Assembly (NCBI RefSeq): GCF_947488025.1
Contig: NZ_CANKYS010000015.1
Location: 22,027-86,026, forward strand
Source: an uncultured Nocardioides sp.
Lineage (GTDB): Bacteria > Actinomycetota > Actinomycetes > Propionibacteriales > Nocardioidaceae
Length of the DNA: 64,000 bases
Reading direction: 5' to 3'
Shown piece after piece: positions 1-8,369 of this stretch; within the stretch, counting starts at the first letter, position 1; the number at the start of each line of letters is the position of its first letter. The notes under the pieces were generated by a model, which was given only the letters and a program-made list of their open reading frames with translations, had not been told where the DNA came from and made no database searches. The position numbers and the translations under genes were made by a program.

Positions 1-63
1 GTGCTGGGCGCGGCGGTGGAGGTCTCCTTCGCCGTGCTGGTGCTGGCCGCCGCGAGCGCCTGA
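1..63 (+). CDS. cobS: C-terminal end of cobalamin synthase CobS (partial)
   Basis: The window opens inside a plus-strand reading frame that ends in TGA at 61-63. The visible 20 residues read VLGAAVEVSFAVLVLAAASA. This hydrophobic tail with a DxLGAA-type lead-in resembles the last membrane segment of adenosylcobinamide-GDP ribazoletransferase. The identification rests mainly on context: cobU starts 18 bp downstream, and cobS and cobU are usual neighbours in the lower-ligand assembly step of B12 synthesis. Any other integral membrane protein remains possible because so little is visible. Confidence 0.45.
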   Translation: MLGAAVEVSFAVLVLAAASA

Positions 64-81
64 CCCGCCGGCTCTGACAGG

Positions 82-618
82 ATGCGCGCCATGCGGATCC
101 TGGTCACCGGCGGCGTGCGCTCGGGCAAGTCCACCCACGCCGAGGACCTGATCGGCGGCGCGCCCGCGACGTACGTGGCCACGGGCACGCCGCCCGACCG
201 CGAGCAGGACCCCGACTGGGCCGCCCGGATCGACGCCCACCGCGACCGACGTCCCGCCTCCTGGGACACGGTCGAGACGCAGGACCTCGCCGGCGTCCTC
301 GCCGAGGCCCGCGACCCCCTGCTCGTCGACTGCCTCGGCACCTGGCTGACCGCGATCATCGACGCCGAGGACGCCTGGGAGCACGACTCCGACGCCGTCC
401 ACGACCTCGTCCTCGCCCGCACCGACGAGGTCGTCGCCGCCCTGGTGCGGTGCGAGCAGGACGTCGTGCTGGTGACGAACGAGGTCGGTCTCGGCGTCGT
501 GCCCGAGCACCGCTCCGGCCGGCTCTTCCGCGACCTGCTCGGTGTGGTCAACCAGCGCGTCGCCGCCGCTTGCGACGAGGTACACCTCGTGGTCGCCGGC
601 CGCGTCCTGCGGCTCTGA
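82..618 (+). CDS. cobU: Bifunctional adenosylcobinamide kinase / adenosylcobinamide-phosphate guanylyltransferase
   Basis: CobU phosphorylates adenosylcobinamide and then transfers GMP from GTP to give adenosylcobinamide-GDP, the substrate of CobS, late in cytoplasmic cobalamin assembly. The 178-residue protein has the expected family length. It carries a P-loop GGVRSGKS at residues 10-17, the IDAHRDRRP motif (50-58) that contains the histidine guanylylated in this family, and a VTNEVGLGVVP motif near residue 130, also typical of the family. The preceding frame looks like cobS and ends 18 bp upstream, so the two are probably cotranscribed. A second ATG at 91 gives the compact start MRILVTGG and is equally plausible. 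All key motifs are present. Confidence 0.93.
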   Translation: MRAMRILVTGGVRSGKSTHAEDLIGGAPATYVATGTPPDREQDPDWAARIDAHRDRRPASWDTVETQDLAGVLAEARDPLLVDCLGTWLTAIIDAEDAWEHDSDAVHDLVLARTDEVVAALVRCEQDVVLVTNEVGLGVVPEHRSGRLFRDLLGVVNQRVAAACDEVHLVVAGRVLRL

Positions 619-630
619 CGGGCAGGGGCC

Positions 631-1242
631 GTGCCCGACCACGACGAGGTCGTCCGCCTCTACGGACCCTGGCGCTCCCGCACACCTCGTGACGCCGCCG
701 CGCTCCTCGACGGCTACGACCGCCCGTGGTGGATCGCCGGCGGCTGGGCCGTCGAGGCCTTCACCGGCGTCCCCCGCGCGCACGACGACGTGGACCCCAG
801 CATCCTGCGCTCCGACGTCGCGCACCTGCGCCGGCACCTGGCCGGCCGGCTCGACGTGTGGCAGGCCGACAGCGGCACGCTGACGGCGATGGTCGACGAC
901 ACGGTCCCGCTGGCCGACAGCTGCGAGAACCTCTGGCTGCGTCCGAGCGGCGCCGACCCGTGGGAGTACGACGTCATCCTGATGCACGCCACCCCGACGA
1001 CCTGGACCTACAAGCGCGACGGCCGAATCACCCGCCCGCTCGCGGAGATCCTCTGGACCCACGACGGCATCACCTACCTCCGTCCCGAGGTGCAGCTGCT
1101 CCACAAGGCCCGCGTCGTACGCCCCAAGGACCAGGCCGACTTCGACGTGTGCGCGCCGCTCCTCGACCCCGGGTCTCGCTCCTGGCTCCGCTCGGCGCTC
1201 GAGCTCGCCCATCCCGGGCATCGGTGGCTGGAGGCCCTGTAG
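631..1242 (+). CDS. Nucleotidyltransferase of the aminoglycoside-2''-adenylyltransferase-like family
   Basis: This 203-residue protein starts at GTG 631 behind a GGCAGGGG ribosome-binding sequence, 12 bp after cobU. It has the hallmarks of the minimal nucleotidyltransferase fold: WWIAGGWAVEAF (residues ~31-42) followed by HDDVDPSIL, with the two metal-binding acidic residues in DVD. A basic stretch VQLLHKARVVRPKDQADFDV lies near the C-terminus. These features match a broad family related to ANT(2'')-Ia that is common in actinobacteria. Most members are not proven resistance enzymes, so the substrate is unknown. It may be co-transcribed with cobU, but no link to cobalamin is evident. Confidence 0.8.
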   Translation: MPDHDEVVRLYGPWRSRTPRDAAALLDGYDRPWWIAGGWAVEAFTGVPRAHDDVDPSILRSDVAHLRRHLAGRLDVWQADSGTLTAMVDDTVPLADSCENLWLRPSGADPWEYDVILMHATPTTWTYKRDGRITRPLAEILWTHDGITYLRPEVQLLHKARVVRPKDQADFDVCAPLLDPGSRSWLRSALELAHPGHRWLEAL

Positions 1243-1346
1243 CGCTCGCCCGGCGTTGAGGCGGGCCCTTGGGGAACCAGACGCAGGCAGATCGGGCCGA
1301 GGGGCCTGCAGGTCGTTCCCCAGCGCTGAGCGGCGGGGCGCGCTCG

Positions 1347-1604
1347 TCAGTCCCGGGCGTCGCGTCGTTCCTGGAGACGCGCGCGGGCCTCCGGCAGGTA
1401 GGCCAGGCACGGGGCCTCGGCGTCAGGGTGCCTGGACGTGAGGTGGAGGATCCAGCGATCCATCGCCGCCATGTAGCCGTTGTCCTCACCCGCCCGGCGT
1501 GTGCTCCAGGCGCGGGTGCCCGTGCCGGGGCGCGGGACCTCGCACTGCGTGCAGGAGATCTTGTAGGCGAACGAGTCGTCGGGGCTGACGTCGATGCGGA
1601 CCAC
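1347..1604 (-). CDS. Small hypothetical protein
   Basis: I do not recognise this gene. The frame is open upstream to 1760, but the upstream part is proline/arginine noise. From GTG 1604 the 85-residue product VVRIDVSPDDSFAYKISC... looks coding, with a C-Q-C pair (ISCTQCEVP), balanced composition and a plausible ending in arginine-rich helix. The CxxC pair might bind a metal, but no second pair is seen. It is convergent with the nucleotidyltransferase gene and downstream of nothing obvious. The start is a guess based on composition. Confidence 0.4.
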   Translation of the reverse strand: MVRIDVSPDDSFAYKISCTQCEVPRPGTGTRAWSTRRAGEDNGYMAAMDRWILHLTSRHPDAEAPCLAYLPEARARLQERRDARD

Positions 1605-1766
1605 GGCCAGCGCTCCTGCCTCGGCACCGGCCTTCCTCTGTCGGGCGGAACGGCTGGCGGGCACAGGGACCTCGGTTCGTGCTCGGGGATGGCTGCCCCA
1701 GCCTAGGCAGGGACCGACGTGTCCAGCGATGCCGGGAGCGGGGCGAGCCGCCCGGACCACCCGCCC

Positions 1767-2501
1767 TCACACCACGAGCACGAACGACCCCAGCGCCACC
1801 AGCCACGAGGCGAACGACCCGAGCAGGAAGTACTCCGTCATCTCGTGGACGGTCTGCTGCTCGTGACGCGAGGAGAGCTCGGGGAAGCGGAGCAGGCCCT
1901 TGGCCGCGACGACGACGCTGGCCGCGGTGACCTGGCCACCGAGCGCGAGGGCGAGGATGAAGACCCGCTCGAGCGGTCCGAGGAGCCGGCCGCCCTTGAG
2001 CTGGGTGGGCGGCATCGCTCCATCGGCCCGCGGATTGATGGTGCCGGTGGCCTTCAGCACCAGGCGGACGAGCACGTTGCCGGTGGAGAGCTGGATGGCG
2101 AAGGCGCCGAGCAGCATCAGGAACCGGTCGGCCGACACCTCGCCCAGGTCGGCGACGGTCAGCGACTCCAGCCACCGCGCGAGCGGCCCGCCGGCCTCCG
2201 GCGCGAGGCCGGAGCACGCGATCGCCCCGATGAGCGTGGTGAGGAAGACACCGAGGGGCAGCCAGGCCGCCTTCGGCTCGGGGTGGCCGAAGCCCCACGT
2301 GACGGTGAGGCCCCACACCAGCACGACGGCGGCGATGACGAGCAGCGCCGCGACGTCGCGCCCCGACGTGAGCCCTGCCAGCAGCCCCACGCAGAGCGCC
2401 ACCAGCGCCCCGACGCACTCGGGCAGGTAGCGCGTGCGGCGCACCGAGTGGGTCAGGTCGGTCACCGCGAACCCGATCAGCAGGATCCCGAGCCAGCTCA
2501 T
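1767..2501 (-). CDS. Integral membrane protein linked to SatD
   Basis: A 244-residue polytopic membrane protein with about six hydrophobic segments (residues ~2-12, 30-50, 52-66, 80-97, 132-150, 175-195) and a last one at the C-terminus (FASWLVALGSFVLVV). Short loops join the helices, apart from a charged one around residues 195-225. The gene starts 13 bp after the SatD-family gene ends. SatD-type proteins are repeatedly paired with a small membrane protein (DUF3307-type in other taxa), and this arrangement fits that pairing. I cannot assign a transported substrate. The function is probably linked to the SatD product, which would sit in the cytoplasm beside it. Confidence 0.6.
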   Translation of the reverse strand: MSWLGILLIGFAVTDLTHSVRRTRYLPECVGALVALCVGLLAGLTSGRDVAALLVIAAVVLVWGLTVTWGFGHPEPKAAWLPLGVFLTTLIGAIACSGLAPEAGGPLARWLESLTVADLGEVSADRFLMLLGAFAIQLSTGNVLVRLVLKATGTINPRADGAMPPTQLKGGRLLGPLERVFILALALGGQVTAASVVVAAKGLLRFPELSSRHEQQTVHEMTEYFLLGSFASWLVALGSFVLVV

Positions 2502-2514
2502 CCGTCCACTCCTC

Positions 2515-3162
2515 TCACAGGTCGCGCAGCATCTCGTCGGTCGCGAGCACCACGCCGATGCCGCCGGCCCGGATCCGCTGCGACACCGCCGACGGGCTGA
2601 TGCCGAGGTCGGCAGCGATCTCCTGCTGCTGCCTCCCCCTCAGCAGACCACGCAGCACCGACATCGACCGCTCCGACAGGCCGGAGACCACCTGGTCGCG
2701 CGTCATCAGGGCGGCATTGACCAGCGCCGGGTCCGGTCCCTGGTCCGCCTCGGCCGCGACGTACGCCGTCCGGACCGCACGCAGCGCTGCCTTGCGCTCG
2801 TACCCCTCCACCTCCTCGATCGCTGAGCGCGCGGCCCACCAACCAGGGCCGTCCTCGACCCGCGGCTCCTCGGACAGCACGACCACACGCCCGCTCCCGA
2901 TTCCCTGCCGCACGTCGTCGCGGGGCAGGAGGGCCATTCGTAGTCGCAACGTCGCCGCGATGGCGTCGCCGAGCGAGGCGAAGATCCCCTGGAACTCGTC
3001 GCCGACACCGATGCGCAGCGGGACCGGTGGTGCGTACGCCCTGTTGACGTCGGCGACCGCCCGCGCGAAACGCTCGTGCATTGCGGCGCGATCCTCGCTG
3101 CGCCGCGAGCCGACCAGATCGCCGATCACGGTGACTGAAGACTCCACCTTCATGTCAGACAT
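2515..3162 (-). CDS. SatD-family protein with C-terminal helix-turn-helix
   Basis: The 215-residue protein begins MSDMKVESSVTVIGDLVGSRRSEDR; the VIGDLVGSR opening is the signature of the SatD family. A following GDEFQGIF motif (about residues 56-63) is also characteristic. The C-terminal ~40 residues (SVLRGLLRGRQQQEIAADLGIS, then PSAVSQRIR) form a sigma-4/LuxR-like helix-turn-helix, so the protein may bind DNA. The gene follows glnE by about 43 bp. It has its own -10 box TATGGT six bases before ATG 3162, so the mRNA may be leaderless. Met4 (3153) is an alternative start. Three inverted repeats cover this start and are candidate autoregulatory operators. The biochemical role of SatD is not known to me. 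Confidence 0.75.
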   Translation of the reverse strand: MSDMKVESSVTVIGDLVGSRRSEDRAAMHERFARAVADVNRAYAPPVPLRIGVGDEFQGIFASLGDAIAATLRLRMALLPRDDVRQGIGSGRVVVLSEEPRVEDGPGWWAARSAIEEVEGYERKAALRAVRTAYVAAEADQGPDPALVNAALMTRDQVVSGLSERSMSVLRGLLRGRQQQEIAADLGISPSAVSQRIRAGGIGVVLATDEMLRDL

Positions 3163-3209
3163 ATGAAGACCATACCTTCTTCTGCGACAGATGAAGTCTA
3201 GATCTTCAT
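3137..3209. promoter_or_regulatory. Array of three GAAG-N7-CTTC inverted repeats at the satD start
   Basis: Three copies of the inverted repeat GAAG-N7-CTTC occur at 3137-3151, 3165-3179 and 3193-3207. Their start-to-start spacing is exactly 28 bp. The outer two extend to ATGAAG...CTTCA(T). The first lies inside the satD start region, the second overlaps the -10 box (3169-3174, TATGGT on the minus strand), and the third covers the glnE stop codon. Conserved spacing with unrelated 7-nt centres points to selection on the half-sites. A dimeric regulator binding cooperatively is the simplest reading; the SatD helix-turn-helix itself is a candidate. Confidence 0.6.
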
Positions 3210-6199
3210 TCCCAGAACACGCGCTCCACCACGGCGTGCGCCCGCCGGGTGGTCCGCAGGTAGTCGTTGACCATCTGGTCCGACGCCCCCTGGGGGTAGC
3301 CCAGCACCTGCGCGACCGCGGCCCGCTCGCGCGCGTCGCGGGGCAGCTGGTCCGAGGGCCGACCGCGGACCAGGGTCACGGCGTTGCGCACCCGGCTCAC
3401 CAGCCGCCACGCCTCGGCCAGGGTCGCGGCGTCGTCCTCGGAGATCAGGCCGGCGTCGGCCGCCGCCTGCAGAGCCGGCAGCGTCTGGGGCGTGCGCAGG
3501 GCCTCGACCCGGCCCGCGTGCCGCATCTGCAGCAGCTGCACGGTCCACTCGACGTCGGCGAGGCCGCCGCGACCGAGCTTGAGGTGCGTGTGGCGGTCGG
3601 CCCCGCGCGGCAGCCGCTCGTCGTCGACGCGCGCCTTGATCCGGCGTACCTCCACCACGGCCGACTCGGAGATCCCCTCGACCGGGAAGCGCAGCGGGTC
3701 GATGAGCTCGGTGAAGCGGGCGCGCAGCGCCTCGTCACCGACGACCGCGTCGGCGCGCAGCAGCGCCTGGAACTCCCACACGCTCGACCACTTGGCGTAG
3801 TAGGCGGCGTAGGAATCGACGGTGCGGACCATGGGCCCGTTCTTCCCCTCGGGCCGCAGGTCGGCGTCGACCTCGAGCGGCGGGTCGCTGGCCGGCAGCG
3901 ACAGCAGGCGCCGCACCTCCGTCACCACTGCGGTGGCGTACGACGACGCAGCCTGAGCCTCGACCCCGTCGGCCGGATCGTGCACGAACATCACGTCGGC
4001 GTCGCTGCCGTAGGACAGCTCGAACCCGCCGTAGCGTCCCATCGCGATGACCGCGATCCGGCTGGCGGGCGCGTCCAGCCCGCGTTGCCGGCGCACCGAC
4101 TCGGTCGCGATGTCGAGCGTGGCCTGCAGCGTCGCGTCGGTGAGGCGGCTCAGGCCCTGCCCGACCACCGCCACGTCGGTGCCGGCGACGAGGTCGCCGC
4201 ACGCGACCCGCAGCAGCTCACGGCGACGTACGGCGCGCACCGCCGCGACCGCGGCCTCGGGCGTCTCGGCACGCTCGACCAGCGACTGCATCTCCGCCAG
4301 CGCGGCCTCGGCGCTCAGCGGGACGAGCGACTCCCCCAGCATCTTCACGCCCTGCGGCTCGCGCTCGAGGAGGTCGGTGGCGTAGCGCGAGGTGCCGAGG
4401 ACGACGGCCAGGCGCTGGGCGACCTCGCCCTCGTCGCGCAGCATCGTGAGGTACCACGGGCTGCGCCCCAGGCTCTCGCTGATCCGGCGGAACCCGAACA
4501 GCCCGGCGTCGGGGTCGGGCGAGTCGGCGAACCACTCCAGCAGCACCGGCAGCAGGGTCCGCTGGATGTCGGAGGTGCGCGAGACCCCGCTCGTCAGCGC
4601 CTCGAGGTGGCGCAGCGCGGCCCGCGGGTCGGCGTACCCGAGTGCGGACAGCCGGGCCTCCGCGGCCTCCAACGACAGCCGGGCCTCCGGGCCCGGGAGC
4701 TTGGCGACGGCACCGAGCAACGGTCGGTAGAAGAGCTTCTCGTGGAGCCGGCGCACCTCGCGCCGGTGGTGGCGCCACTGCCGCTCGAGCTGGGCGGCCG
4801 GCTCGGAGAAGATGCCGATCGAGCGACCGAGCCGACGCAGGGACGCCTCGTCGTCCGGCAGGACGTGCGTGCGTCGCAGCTGGTAGAGCTGGATCCGGTG
4901 CTCGAGGGTGCGGAGGAAGGCGTAGGCCTCGTGGAGCTTCTCGCCGTCCTGGCGCCCGACGTAGCCGCCCTCGGTGAGGCGGGTCAGCGCGCTCAGCGTC
5001 GCGCCCTCGCGCAGGGTCGGGTCGGACCGCCCGTGCACCAGCTGGAGGAGCTGCACGGCGAACTCGACGTCGCGCAGGCCGCCGGCGCCGAGCTTGATCT
5101 GGCGCTCCGCCTCGTGCGCCGGGATGTGGTCGACGACCCGGCGCCGCATCGCCTGCACGTCGGACACGAAGCCGTCGCGGCCCGCTGCGCTCCACACCAT
5201 CGGGGCGACCATCTCCCAGTAGCGACGCCCCAGGTCGGCGTCACCGGCCACCGGCCGCGCCTTGAGCAGCGCCTGGAACTCCCAGGTCTTGGCCCACTTC
5301 TCGTAGTAGCCCTGGTGGCTGGCGAGCGTGCGCACGAGCGGCCCCTGGCTGCCCTCGGGCCGCAGGTTCGCGTCGACCGGCCAGATCGTGCCCTCGCGGG
5401 TGTGGTCGGAGCAGACCCGCATCAGCTGCGAGGCCAGCTGGGTGGCCGCCCGCAGGGCGACGCCGTCGTCGGCCTGCTCCCCCGGCTCCGGCTCGGCCGC
5501 CTCGTAGACGAAGACCACGTCGACGTCGGAGATGTAGTTGAGCTCGTGGCCGCCGCACTTGCCCATCGCGATGACCGCGAGGCGCGCCGCGTGGGCCGTC
5601 TCGCCGACCCGGACCCGCGCCACGGCGAGCGCGGCGTCGAGGGTCGCTGCGGCGAGGTCGGAGATCTCGGCGGCCGCGTCGTCGAGCCCGACGTGGTGGG
5701 CCAGGTCGCGCGACGCCAGCCGCAGCAGGTGACGGCGGTACTCCACGCGCAGCGCGTCGACGGCCTCCTTGTCCGGCAGCCCGGACACCGGCTCGTCCGC
5801 GTGCGGGTCGGCGCCCACCGCGGTCAGCATCGCCTCGCGCAGGGCGTACGCCGCGGGACGGGTGCTGCCCAGGGTCGGGTCGGTCAGCTCGTGCCACTGC
5901 TCGGGGTGGCGCACGAGGTGGTGGGCCAGCGCGGGGCTCGCACCGAGCACGCTGCACAGCCGCATCGCGGTGCCCTCGTCGTCGGCGAGCTCGGCGAGCA
6001 TCTGCTGGCCGGCTCCGGCCGCCTGCTCGTCGAGCGCGTCCACCAGCCGCAGCAGCCCGTCGAGGGCGGCGTCGGGATCGGCGGACGCGGCGAGCTCGTC
6101 GGTCAGCGGCAGGCCCGCGTCGCCGAGGCGCTCGATCCCGCGCGCGGCGACCGCGCCGTCGACGAAGCCCTTGCGCACGTAGGTCCCGGCGGACGTCAT
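3206..6199 (-). CDS. glnE: Bifunctional glutamine synthetase adenylyltransferase/adenylyl-removing enzyme
   Basis: GlnE adenylylates and deadenylylates glutamine synthetase in response to nitrogen status. The 997-residue protein has the expected two-lobed design. The N-terminal adenylyl-removing nucleotidyltransferase motif is GKCGGHELNYISDVD (~213-227), and a second, adenylylating copy GRYGGFELSYGSDAD lies in the C-terminal half. Each is followed by a GxGGLxDVEw/f motif (LGAGGLRDVEFAVQ; LGRGGLADVEWTVQ). The start chosen is ATG 6199, which overlaps the stop of the upstream amidotransferase gene (ATGA). The frame is open far upstream but encodes Arg/Ala noise there. It sits in one operon-like run with glnA2, which fits its job. 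Confidence 0.96.
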   Translation of the reverse strand: MTSAGTYVRKGFVDGAVAARGIERLGDAGLPLTDELAASADPDAALDGLLRLVDALDEQAAGAGQQMLAELADDEGTAMRLCSVLGASPALAHHLVRHPEQWHELTDPTLGSTRPAAYALREAMLTAVGADPHADEPVSGLPDKEAVDALRVEYRRHLLRLASRDLAHHVGLDDAAAEISDLAAATLDAALAVARVRVGETAHAARLAVIAMGKCGGHELNYISDVDVVFVYEAAEPEPGEQADDGVALRAATQLASQLMRVCSDHTREGTIWPVDANLRPEGSQGPLVRTLASHQGYYEKWAKTWEFQALLKARPVAGDADLGRRYWEMVAPMVWSAAGRDGFVSDVQAMRRRVVDHIPAHEAERQIKLGAGGLRDVEFAVQLLQLVHGRSDPTLREGATLSALTRLTEGGYVGRQDGEKLHEAYAFLRTLEHRIQLYQLRRTHVLPDDEASLRRLGRSIGIFSEPAAQLERQWRHHRREVRRLHEKLFYRPLLGAVAKLPGPEARLSLEAAEARLSALGYADPRAALRHLEALTSGVSRTSDIQRTLLPVLLEWFADSPDPDAGLFGFRRISESLGRSPWYLTMLRDEGEVAQRLAVVLGTSRYATDLLEREPQGVKMLGESLVPLSAEAALAEMQSLVERAETPEAAVAAVRAVRRRELLRVACGDLVAGTDVAVVGQGLSRLTDATLQATLDIATESVRRQRGLDAPASRIAVIAMGRYGGFELSYGSDADVMFVHDPADGVEAQAASSYATAVVTEVRRLLSLPASDPPLEVDADLRPEGKNGPMVRTVDSYAAYYAKWSSVWEFQALLRADAVVGDEALRARFTELIDPLRFPVEGISESAVVEVRRIKARVDDERLPRGADRHTHLKLGRGGLADVEWTVQLLQMRHAGRVEALRTPQTLPALQAAADAGLISEDDAATLAEAWRLVSRVRNAVTLVRGRPSDQLPRDARERAAVAQVLGYPQGASDQMVNDYLRTTRRAHAVVERVFWE

Positions 6200-6924
6200 C
6201 GCAGCGCCTCGGCGCCGGCGGCGATCGCGGCGAAGCGCTGGACCATCGGACGCCAGTGGCCGGCCAGCGCCGGCCGGGCCGACTCGATCGCGGCGAGCAC
6301 CTCGTCCTGGTCGAGGTCGAGCGCGACGTGGTCCTCGCGGTCCGACTCCGCCCAGCGGCGTACGACGTCGGTGTCGGCCTCGGGGTGCGCCTGGATGCCC
6401 CACGCCCGCGGGCCGAAGCGCCCCGCCTGCACCTCTCCGCCGGGGCTCCGCGCCAGGACGACCGACTCGGGGGGCATCTCGACCACGACGTCGTTGTTCC
6501 AGTGGATGACGGTCTCGGTCGTGGTGCGCGCGCTCGCCCACACGTCGTCGGCGGCTGCCGCGGTCCACCCGACCGGCTGCAGACCGACGATCTGGCCGCG
6601 CGGGTTGCGCTCGACCCGCCCGCCGAGCGCCGCAGCGACGACCTGGTGACCGAGGCAGATCCCCAGCAGCGGGGTGCCGCCGGCGACCGCGTCGCGGATG
6701 CCGGACTTGAGCGGCGCCAGCCACCGGACGGTGTCGTCGTCGTTGGCGCTCATCTCGCCGCCCAGCACCACCGCGGCGTCGTACGACGTCAGGGCGGGGA
6801 GGTCGTCACCGGCGTAGGGGCGGCACACCTCGAGGGTGCAGCCGGCCTCCTCGAGCCAGTCGCCGACGAGCCGGGGCGGGCAGGACTCCTGGTGCTCGAC
6901 GACGAGCACGCGCGGGCTGCCCAT
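6196..6924 (-). CDS. Class I glutamine amidotransferase-like protein
   Basis: A 242-residue stand-alone GATase1 domain. The nucleophile is Cys90 in GICLGHQ, and the remaining triad is His180 and Glu182 in WGIQAHPE. A VLGGEMSAND segment near residue 54 is the oxyanion region. Family members of this length (GuaA-like or YfeJ-like) hydrolyse glutamine or gamma-glutamyl compounds, but the acceptor is not deducible. The gene lies 19 bp after glnA2 and overlaps glnE by 4 bp (ATGA). Translational coupling between a glutaminase-type enzyme and the GS-modifying enzyme is therefore likely. A role in glutamine turnover is an inference. Confidence 0.85.
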   Translation of the reverse strand: MGSPRVLVVEHQESCPPRLVGDWLEEAGCTLEVCRPYAGDDLPALTSYDAAVVLGGEMSANDDDTVRWLAPLKSGIRDAVAGGTPLLGICLGHQVVAAALGGRVERNPRGQIVGLQPVGWTAAAADDVWASARTTTETVIHWNNDVVVEMPPESVVLARSPGGEVQAGRFGPRAWGIQAHPEADTDVVRRWAESDREDHVALDLDQDEVLAAIESARPALAGHWRPMVQRFAAIAAGAEALR

Positions 6925-6943
6925 CTCCGTCAGGTCCGTCGCC

Positions 6944-8290
6944 TCAGAGGACCGGCAGCATCCGGTCGCGCTCGTAGGCGGAGACCTGGGTGCGGTACTC
7001 CTCCCACTCGGCGCGCTTGTTGCGCAGGAAGAAGTCGAAGACGTGCTCGCCGAGCGTCTCGGCCAGCAGCTCGGAGTCCTCGGCGATCCCGATGGCGTCC
7101 CAGAGGCTGCGCGGGAGCGGCGCGATGCCCAGCGCCTTGCGCTCGCGTTCGGTGAGCGACCAGACGTCGTCCTCGGCCTCGCGCGGCAGCTCGTAGCCCT
7201 CCTCGATCCCCTTCATGCCCGCGGCCAGCACGACGGCGAAGGCGAGGTAGGGGTTGCAGGCGGCGTCGATGGTGCGCAGCTCGACGCGCGTCGACTGGCC
7301 CTTGTTGGGCTTGTACATCGGCACGCGGACCATCGCGGAGCGGTTGTTGTGGCCCCAGCAGACGCCGGAGGGGGCCTCGCCGCCGCCGAGCAGGCGCTTG
7401 TAGGAGTTGACCCACTGGTTGGTGACGACGCTGATCTCACTGGCGTGGCGCAGGATCCCGGCGATGAACTGCCGGCCCGTCCTGGACAGCTGGTACTCGG
7501 CGCCGGCCTCGAAGAAGGCGTTGCGGTCGCCCTCGAAGAGCGACACGTGCGTGTGCATGCCCGAGCCCGGGTGCGTCGTGTAGGGCTTCGGCATGAAGGA
7601 GGCCCAGATGCCATGGCCCAGCGCCACCTCGCGGACGATGGTCCGGAAGGACATGATGTTGTCGGCGGTCGTCAGCGCGTCGGCGTAGCGCAGGTCGATC
7701 TCCTGCTGGCCCGGGCCGCCCTCGTGGTGGCTGAACTCGACCGAGATGCCCATCGCCTCGAGCATCGTGATGGCCTCGCGGCGGAAGTCCGCACCGCGCG
7801 ACTGGGCGGTGTGGTCGAAGAAGCCGCTGCGGTCGACCGGCTGGGGCTCGTCGCCCTTCCCGGGCACGTCCTTGAACAGGTAGAACTCGATCTCGGGGTG
7901 CGTGTAGAAGGTGAATCCCTTGTCAGCGGCCGCGCTCAGCGTGCGCTTGAGCACGTGGCGGGGATCGGCGTAGGACGGGCTGCCGTCGGGCATCCGGATG
8001 TCGCAGAACATCCGGGCGGTGGCGGGCCACTCGTCGTCGCCGGTGCGCCAGGGCAGGATCTGGAACGTCGACGCGTCGGGGTGGGCGAGCATGTCGGACT
8101 CGTAGACGCGGGCGAAGCCCTCGATCGCCGAGCCGTCGAAGCCGATGCCCTCGTCGAAGGCGTTCTCGAGCTCGGCCGGGGCCACGCTCACGCTCTTGAG
8201 GAAGCCCAGCACGTCGGTGAACCACAGCCGCACGAACCGGACGTCACGCTCTTCGAGCGCCCGGAGCACGAAGTCCTCTTGCTTGCCCAT
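6944..8290 (-). CDS. glnA: Glutamine synthetase, type I (GlnA2-like)
   Basis: Forms glutamine from glutamate, ammonia and ATP as a cytoplasmic dodecamer. The 448-residue length fits actinobacterial GlnA2 (short GS-I), not the ~475-residue GlnA1. Visible motifs are GFDGSAIEGF (DGSS-type latch, ~47-56), the ATP-binding region NKGQSTRVELR and the glutamate-binding stretch SGMHTHVSLF. A tyrosine in EEGYELP occupies the place of the adenylylated tyrosine of GS-beta enzymes, although the surrounding sequence differs. Whether GlnE modifies it is open. A -10 box TAGGGT lies six bases before ATG (8297-8302), predicting a leaderless transcript that could continue into the amidotransferase gene and glnE. 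Confidence 0.93.
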   Translation of the reverse strand: MGKQEDFVLRALEERDVRFVRLWFTDVLGFLKSVSVAPAELENAFDEGIGFDGSAIEGFARVYESDMLAHPDASTFQILPWRTGDDEWPATARMFCDIRMPDGSPSYADPRHVLKRTLSAAADKGFTFYTHPEIEFYLFKDVPGKGDEPQPVDRSGFFDHTAQSRGADFRREAITMLEAMGISVEFSHHEGGPGQQEIDLRYADALTTADNIMSFRTIVREVALGHGIWASFMPKPYTTHPGSGMHTHVSLFEGDRNAFFEAGAEYQLSRTGRQFIAGILRHASEISVVTNQWVNSYKRLLGGGEAPSGVCWGHNNRSAMVRVPMYKPNKGQSTRVELRTIDAACNPYLAFAVVLAAGMKGIEEGYELPREAEDDVWSLTERERKALGIAPLPRSLWDAIGIAEDSELLAETLGEHVFDFFLRNKRAEWEEYRTQVSAYERDRMLPVL

Positions 8291-8296
8291 GGCACC

Positions 8297-8302
8297 ACCC
8301 TA
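8297..8302 (-). promoter_or_regulatory. Predicted -10 box of glnA2, leaderless
   Basis: TAGGGT on the minus strand ends six bases before the glnA2 ATG at 8290. Transcription starting 6-8 nt downstream of the box would begin at the start codon. No good -35 hexamer is visible. Confidence 0.45.
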
Positions 8303-8369
8303 GGGGTCACCGTGCCGTGCGCGACGACCCCCGCCGCAGGGTGGGCACCCGAGCTCGGAGGCGCGCTGC

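Noticed and set aside
3191..6649. Open frame of 1152 codons on the plus strand opposite glnE
   Set aside because: It is a GC-bias shadow of glnE, with Arg/Gly/Leu/Val-rich composition, no motifs and no ribosome-binding site. The minus-strand frame carries all GlnE motifs.
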